A DNA stretch of 64,000 nucleotides from Takakia lepidozioides (lineage: Eukaryota; Streptophyta; Takakiopsida; Takakiales; Takakiaceae). The stretch lies in assembly GCA_030704615.1 (NCBI GenBank), contig CM060732.1, positions 19,718,001 through 19,782,000 of the forward strand, given 5' to 3'. How positions within the stretch are numbered: position 1 is the first letter of the stretch; each line of letters begins with the position of its first letter. Shown in pieces: positions 59,194-64,000 of the stretch. The position numbers and the translations under genes were made by a program. Below the pieces are notes generated by a model that was not told the DNA's origin, ran no database searches, and was given only the letters and a program-made list of their open reading frames with translations.

Positions 59194-59664
59194 CACCCTC
59201 TCTTGAGAGTGTCATGGAACTTAAGGAGTATAAACTCCAGTCGGGGTTACACGACGAGGTGTGTAACTCCACTCGGGGTTACACAAAATGGAGTGTACCT
59301 CCACTCCGTGTGAGTTACACCTGGTCTCGAAATTTGACAATTTGACTAAGTACAAAATGGTAACCAGATTTACATGAGAGACCGGGGTTACAGAGGGTTA
59401 CACTGATTGGGATACTAATACTCGGGTTACACCACAAGAGCCTCCCACACGAATCTGGAACTTCGCCGCCTGCAATGCCATCACGCTACCCACTACAACA
59501 TGCAACCCACTTGGATTCTTAAGTATTTAATAGTGAAACCGGGGTAAGAGGGGTGGGGAGGATTTGACATGGGCCCCCCCCCTCGGAGGAGCCCAGGCTG
59601 CCGGAATCCGGCGAAAGTACATCGCACGCGTCCATCCAGTTCTTACAATATTCGTATTGTCTTC
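59194..59664 (-). mobile_element. Second copy of the MULE-type element, truncated and inverted
   Basis: Minus-strand relative of 38,265-38,800. The distal end (59,625-59,664) matches the left inverted repeat (AGAAGACAATACGAATA on the minus strand, then TGTAAGAACT). The interior shares GTTACACGACGAGGTGTGTA and the tRNA-like segment. The opposite end stops at CCACCCTCTCTTGAGAGTG, lacking the outer inverted repeat. Confidence 0.75.
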
Positions 59665-61270
59665 TGTAACAAAAATACCTTTTCCCAGCAGGCGCTCTAT
59701 CTGGCGCGCCATCATCAAAATAGCGCGGCCGCTAACAACACCTTCACGCGCTTCATAATGGTGAGCCTCGCCATAAAAGATGGCATAATGGTGCCCTACA
59801 TCGATGTCCCTACTTCTCTGATTACCAAGCGCAGATGCAGAGAGGGGTAGATGTGCAAAGACCAGCTTCGAGGCTACTATTTTGAACAAACCCGCGACCA
59901 TAAATGGTGGCATAGGTTATATTCCACAGTGTGGACACATCACCGGTGAATGCATGCATTTTGTACGAAAGACATTATGATAGCAAAAGGGCGGACTCCG
60001 CGTAGTCATATGCTTTTCAATTTGGAGGTAGCAAAAGGACTAACGGAGGGGTAGGTTGGTCCCAGGAGAACAATGATGCCAGGGTCAGATGTGCACAACC
60101 CGGTCACAGTGCATTTTTCCCTCAAGAGTAATAGGAGGAGGAAGTGTTGAATCCGGGGTTCGACAAAGGTACTTCTGTGCAATGTGTGGTGATCAGTCCA
60201 TGTGCCTTGGACGATGTTTTGTGAAAAGCCACAGCATCTTGTGATGCATGTCAGCCCATGCTTTGAAGTTCACTAATTTGTTGGGTCATGTTCAATTTGC
60301 AGGTGGATCTGAGTCTTCCGAAAGAAGGGTACCAACATCGCATCAAACTTTTTTATGTTGTAACTTTGTGTCTGATCCTGAACACTCTAACTTGTTTGGG
60401 GTGTGAGGTACATGTTGTGGTTGTGCTTGAAGAGGTTGTACTAACTACTTACCAACATAGAGAGTCGTTTGACAAGTCCTAGCTTAGATCATGTGTAGGT
60501 GATGTGTAGGGGGGCGGGGGGGGGGGGGGGGGGTGGGGGGTGTGGTGGTTGCACACTTGGGGGGGGGGGGGGGGGGGTGACACCCCCGTTGTGTCATGTG
60601 TGAGCTGTTAGTTGGGGCAAGTTAGTTGGGTTCAAATCCCACTTACGCACTCATAAATCTGAAGCTGGTTTTCACATTTTGATGACAGATTGTTGGTGAC
60701 AATGTCATGGTAGATTGCAAAAGGTGTAGGAGGAAGGCTGCACAGTCTTGTTCTCAGATAGAAGTAGGATCAGATCTGGAATTACAAAGACTCATTTGGA
60801 AATCACAGTAAAATTCCTAAATCTCACCCCCTCCTGTTTGACCAAGTGTCACCACCCCAAATTTTGTTGAACTTCAACTTTTCTTTTTGGGTTGGATGCA
60901 AGACCCCACCACGATGAAGAGGGAGCAGATTTGGATGATTTGGAGCTGATCCCGTCACCCAAAGATTGATCGCAGTGAATCCAATTTGTATTTTTTTGTG
61001 AGTGGGGCCCAAAAATGGGACCCACTTTCAACTATAGGGTTTTCTTGATTGTATCCTGATTGACTTGAAAATTAGCAGGGACCAGCAGCATGAAGGTATC
61101 CACTATCCACCTAATGTCCAGCCAAAACCTTTAAATTATTATGATTTATATTAATTTTACGCTGCAGGGGCTAGATTTTTGTTAAAAATAAATAAAAATG
61201 AGCACGGGGCACTTAAGGGTAAATCCAAATGACTGCCACAGTGGGGCATCAGATGGAGTGGTTGGAAGTG
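59665..61270. other. Intergenic; poly-G tracts at 60,510-60,580
   Basis: No gene supported. Two long near-homopolymeric G runs lie at about 60,511-60,541 and 60,561-60,577. The rest has no recognised features. Confidence 0.45.
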
Positions 61271-62006
61271 GTTTGAACCAGTGTTGGACCGGTATCATAA
61301 ATATTTCATACCAGCCAAGGTCTGGTATCGTGGGTGAAGAGGCCTCCTTCATACCTAGCAGGTAATGGTATCAAATTTTAATGTACCAGTCTGGTATGTA
61401 TATTGATTTTTTTGCCTGGTATGGTATGGTATGGTATGGTATCAGTATTGCAATTTTCAAAACTTATATTGGGGGTATATCAAGAGTGGTATCAATACAT
61501 TGCAACATACAACCAAAATGAACAGAAAAAGCTTGAAAATCATAGCACCTAACAATTTGACCACATGAGAACCCCAAGCCCTTACTCAACTTTCTGAAGC
61601 ATCATGCAATCACATCACCTGCTGAAGAAATTGCTAGGTTCTTAAACGAAAATGCCAAGCTCAAGGCATGTGCAAAGCACTTTACATCAGAAATCCATCT
61701 GGCAGGTACAAAATTTGGCTGGCATATAGCCAAAGTTGCTGCACCCTAATGACGAACGCTCCACATATTGATACCTAGGGTGCAAGCAACAGCAGATGAC
61801 CGAGTACTGGTATCGCCAAAGCTGTGCTCTTTGCAATACCAGGCTGGTCTGGTAAGAGCCCAGGTATTAGGGTTTTGCTATACTGCCCCCAATATGTTCT
61901 GGCCGGGGTACTGCCCGTTGCTTATACCCGCCTGGTCTGGTACCCTGCTGCGATACCCTTACCCGTGCTGATACCCCGCCTATACCGGTCCAACACTGGT
62001 TTGAAC
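61271..62006. mobile_element. hAT-like non-autonomous element A (720 bp), left member of a tandem pair
   Basis: The body is 61,279-61,998. The terminal inverted repeats are perfect over the last 17 bases, CAGTGTTGGACCGGTAT. It is flanked by identical 8-bp duplications GTTTGAAC (61,271-61,278 and 61,999-62,006). The interior is dominated by CTGGTAT/ATACCAG words, including a short (GGTAT)n run at 61,418-61,441. No transposase. Confidence 0.9.
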
Positions 62007-62425
62007 CGATGTTGGACTGGTATATGGTCTAAGGCCTGGTATCAATACTGGTATTTGATACCATAACAGCCTGGTCTACGGTTGGGCTATACTCATGCCG
62101 ATACCAAGATACGCACATACAAATCTTTGGAAGATATGCATAGACACCACACTATGGTATTACATTCAGGATACTAGTATTCATACCAATTTCCTGCAAG
62201 CCAACCTCCTCTCTTGCCTGGTATGAATCTGTAGTCAATTAGGTGTTTGCTTCATTTGCTTCATACTACACTTGGTATTCAATAGTTAGTTTTTGCAAGC
62301 TCAAATTCTGATACAGTGTTGGAACAGTTCTGAGCAGTTCTGGTATCTCATTGCTTAAGAGACCTATATACCAGGGCCAGACTGGTATGTGAATAACCTG
62401 ATACCAGTCCAACACTGGTTCGAAC
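61999..62425. mobile_element. hAT-like non-autonomous element B (411 bp), right member of the pair
   Basis: The body is 62,007-62,417. The left end is CGATGTTGGACTGGTAT; the right end on the minus strand is CAGTGTTGGACTGGTAT, 15 of 17 matching. Flanks are GTTTGAAC (61,999-62,006, shared with element A) and GTTCGAAC (62,418-62,425), 7 of 8 matching. CTGGTAT words recur inside. Confidence 0.85.
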
Positions 62426-63576
62426 CACTTGACATTTAATATTATATTTAATTAACAAATATAATAAATAGTATTATATTTAATTAATAGATATAGTATT
62501 TTGACGTGGACTTGAGCGCTGATTTGTAGTGGTAATTCGTGAGTGATTCAAGACACATAAGTGACTCATATCACTTCTACAGTTACACAGAGTTTTTTTT
62601 TTCCTTTTGAAGTAAAAGAATTGATTAGGATGTAGGGTTGCAAAAGCCTTGTCCTCTCATTTCAATCATGCTGAGGCCCTGTGGCACACAGGTGGAAGAA
62701 GAGCTCGGCTGAAAAGCTGAGAAAGTTGAGAAGATTATCCGTCGTGTTTTCTCTTAGACGTATTATGCGGTATGTGCATCCTTTTTGCTTCAGACCTTCA
62801 GACTCCTCTGGTGAAATTTCTAGCTTCTATAGATGAATTTTTGAAATAAACGTCCCTTGGCCCATCAAATCTCCATCACTACACTAATATCAACTTGAGT
62901 AGATAGGGAATAAGGATCCCTATTCATGCATCAAGGGATGACTGATGTGGCTGTCTTGCCATAGACCGGGTGACGACGTTGAATCTCCGATTTGATGATC
63001 ATTATTTTGAACGGTACAGTTGATATCTCATACAACTTTCTCGAATATTGGGTGTCCATCTGCTAGTGAGATGCCATGCCCAATTCCTCTTCTTTTAATA
63101 CCTACTCTACAGTAAGCTTTGTAGTATGAGGCCTTTGTTGGGTCGAGTCCGAACCTGCTGAATGCAGACCTTGTAACTGATTCCAGGAAGCCATTAAGAA
63201 TTTATCCCGTGCTCGATGGGTTTCAGACACTGGCTAGAGTACATTTGTTCACACTAATGGTAACATTTACTGCACCCAATCTTCCAACTGGGTATTCGAA
63301 TGATTGAGAAATGATATGTACATGATCCAGCCTGAGTCCTTGTTGGGCTAGAACGAGCTAAAAAAGCTCTAACTACATCTACTCGATGAGGTCTACATTA
63401 TAGCCAGCTACAGCAAAAAATTGGGGTCAGAATGTACTAAAAGTACAATTTCCACCGACCATCCAGCAAATCCCAGACTCTAGCTACCAATAGAGTGTGC
63501 AGTCAGGTACATGGCATCCCAAACAAGCATGCACGTACACCGGCTAGAAAACCACTCAATTTAAGTGATATGCAAC
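62426..63576. other. Intergenic, nothing recognised
   Basis: A small AT-rich duplication (TATTATATTTAATTAA twice) lies at 62,437-62,495. Otherwise no gene or repeat structure supported; the right part probably includes the 3' UTR of the edge gene. Confidence 0.4.
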
Positions 63577-63999
63577 TCAGCCAATCAAATACTGAGCCAC
63601 AAAACCCTCTAGCCACTCGTCCTCAATGGAGTCCAGCACCTCGTCCTCCATGCTGCCATCAAGATTGGCCACCATAGAGTCACAAACATCTTCAAACAAA
63701 AATTGCTCATCAGCCACTGATATGGTGAGATCCCTGGAAGCTGGTTCTGCACTTAGAGTGGAGCAGAGCTGCGGCGGACTCATTGGAGAGATAAGGCCAC
63801 TGGCATTCTCATAACCCATGGTATTAGAGCTGACTGGTGGGCTTATACTGACAGCCAGAGCCAGAGGCGCTGTCATGCCAAAGGTTCTCTTTCTAGTAGA
63901 AACTGGAACAAGACAGCAAGGTGACACTTCTTCACAGGAGCTAGAGTCACCTGCAAAATGCTCTGCATGTTCCATGATTTTAGTATGGCCTGGTACCAT
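63577..63999 (-). CDS. 3' exon of an unidentified gene, 5' part off the window
   Basis: A 140-codon minus-strand frame enters from the right edge and stops at 63,577. The product is Ser-rich, then acidic, ending SMEDEVLDSIEDEWLEGFVA. It looks like the disordered, acidic C-terminal region of a nuclear or regulatory protein. A transcription factor tail is possible but not shown. I do not recognise the family. The frame is open to the window end, so the start and upstream exons lie beyond 64,000. Confidence 0.5.
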   Translation of the reverse strand: MVPGHTKIMEHAEHFAGDSSSCEEVSPCCLVPVSTRKRTFGMTAPLALAVSISPPVSSNTMGYENASGLISPMSPPQLCSTLSAEPASRDLTISVADEQFLFEDVCDSMVANLDGSMEDEVLDSIEDEWLEGFVAQYLIG

Positions 64000-64000
64000 C

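Noticed and set aside
59527-59913. 128-codon minus-strand ORF
   Set aside because: Overlaps the truncated MULE copy and is not conserved in the other copy.
62311-62330. Extra hAT end (CAGTGTTGGAAC) inside element B
   Set aside because: No partner end or flanking duplication; probably another internal copy of the end motif.

Overview
This is nuclear DNA of a land plant. It has spliced genes with GT-AG introns, plant-type gene families (PXC3-like LRR receptor kinase, MPB2C, SF2/ASF-type SR splicing factor, PLS-type PPR remnant) and a dense mix of plant transposons. The species cannot be fixed from sequence alone. A fern, lycophyte or bryophyte seems more likely than a flowering plant, but that is a guess.

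Left third (1-24,000) is the main gene island. It carries a PPR pseudogene (about 3,670-4,100), two intact tRNA-derived SINEs (4,590-5,098), an SMN-type snRNP assembly gene on the minus strand (9,814-6,733), and the cell-cycle gene CKS1 head-to-head with it on the plus strand (10,409-11,604). Then follow a PXC3-like LRR receptor kinase (17,408-13,908, minus, five exons) and a seven-transmembrane gene (23,075-20,258, minus, five exons). The last resembles the receptor half of plant RGS1 but ends in a coiled coil instead of an RGS box. Every exon of CKS1, the kinase and the 7TM gene was placed by splice site and phase.

Middle (24,000-40,900) is repeat-rich and has no intact host gene. It holds a Tourist-like MITE, pieces of two or three LTR retrotransposons (two Gag fragments in inverted orientation, one LTR with an adjacent primer-binding site, one 910-bp LTR containing a minisatellite, a Ty3/gypsy RT fragment). 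It also has a dispersed repeat family with Helitron-like ends, into which a 570-bp MULE-type element and a SINE are nested.

Right third (40,900-58,100) has two more genes: MPB2C (44,380-40,968, minus, four exons) and an SR34/SR30-like splicing factor (47,219 to at least 55,750, plus). Intron 3 of the SR gene contains a complete Ty1/copia element with apparently identical 390-bp LTRs and a perfect AATCT target duplication; its pol is frameshifted. The end of the window (58,100-64,000) is mostly transposon-derived, with the 3' exon of an unidentified minus-strand gene at the right edge.

The most unusual signal is a family of short non-autonomous hAT-like elements (ends CAGTGTTGG...). At two separate loci they occur as exact tandem pairs, arranged TSD-element-TSD-element-TSD and sharing the central 8-bp duplication. 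Their interiors are built from reiterated copies of motifs found at their own ends.
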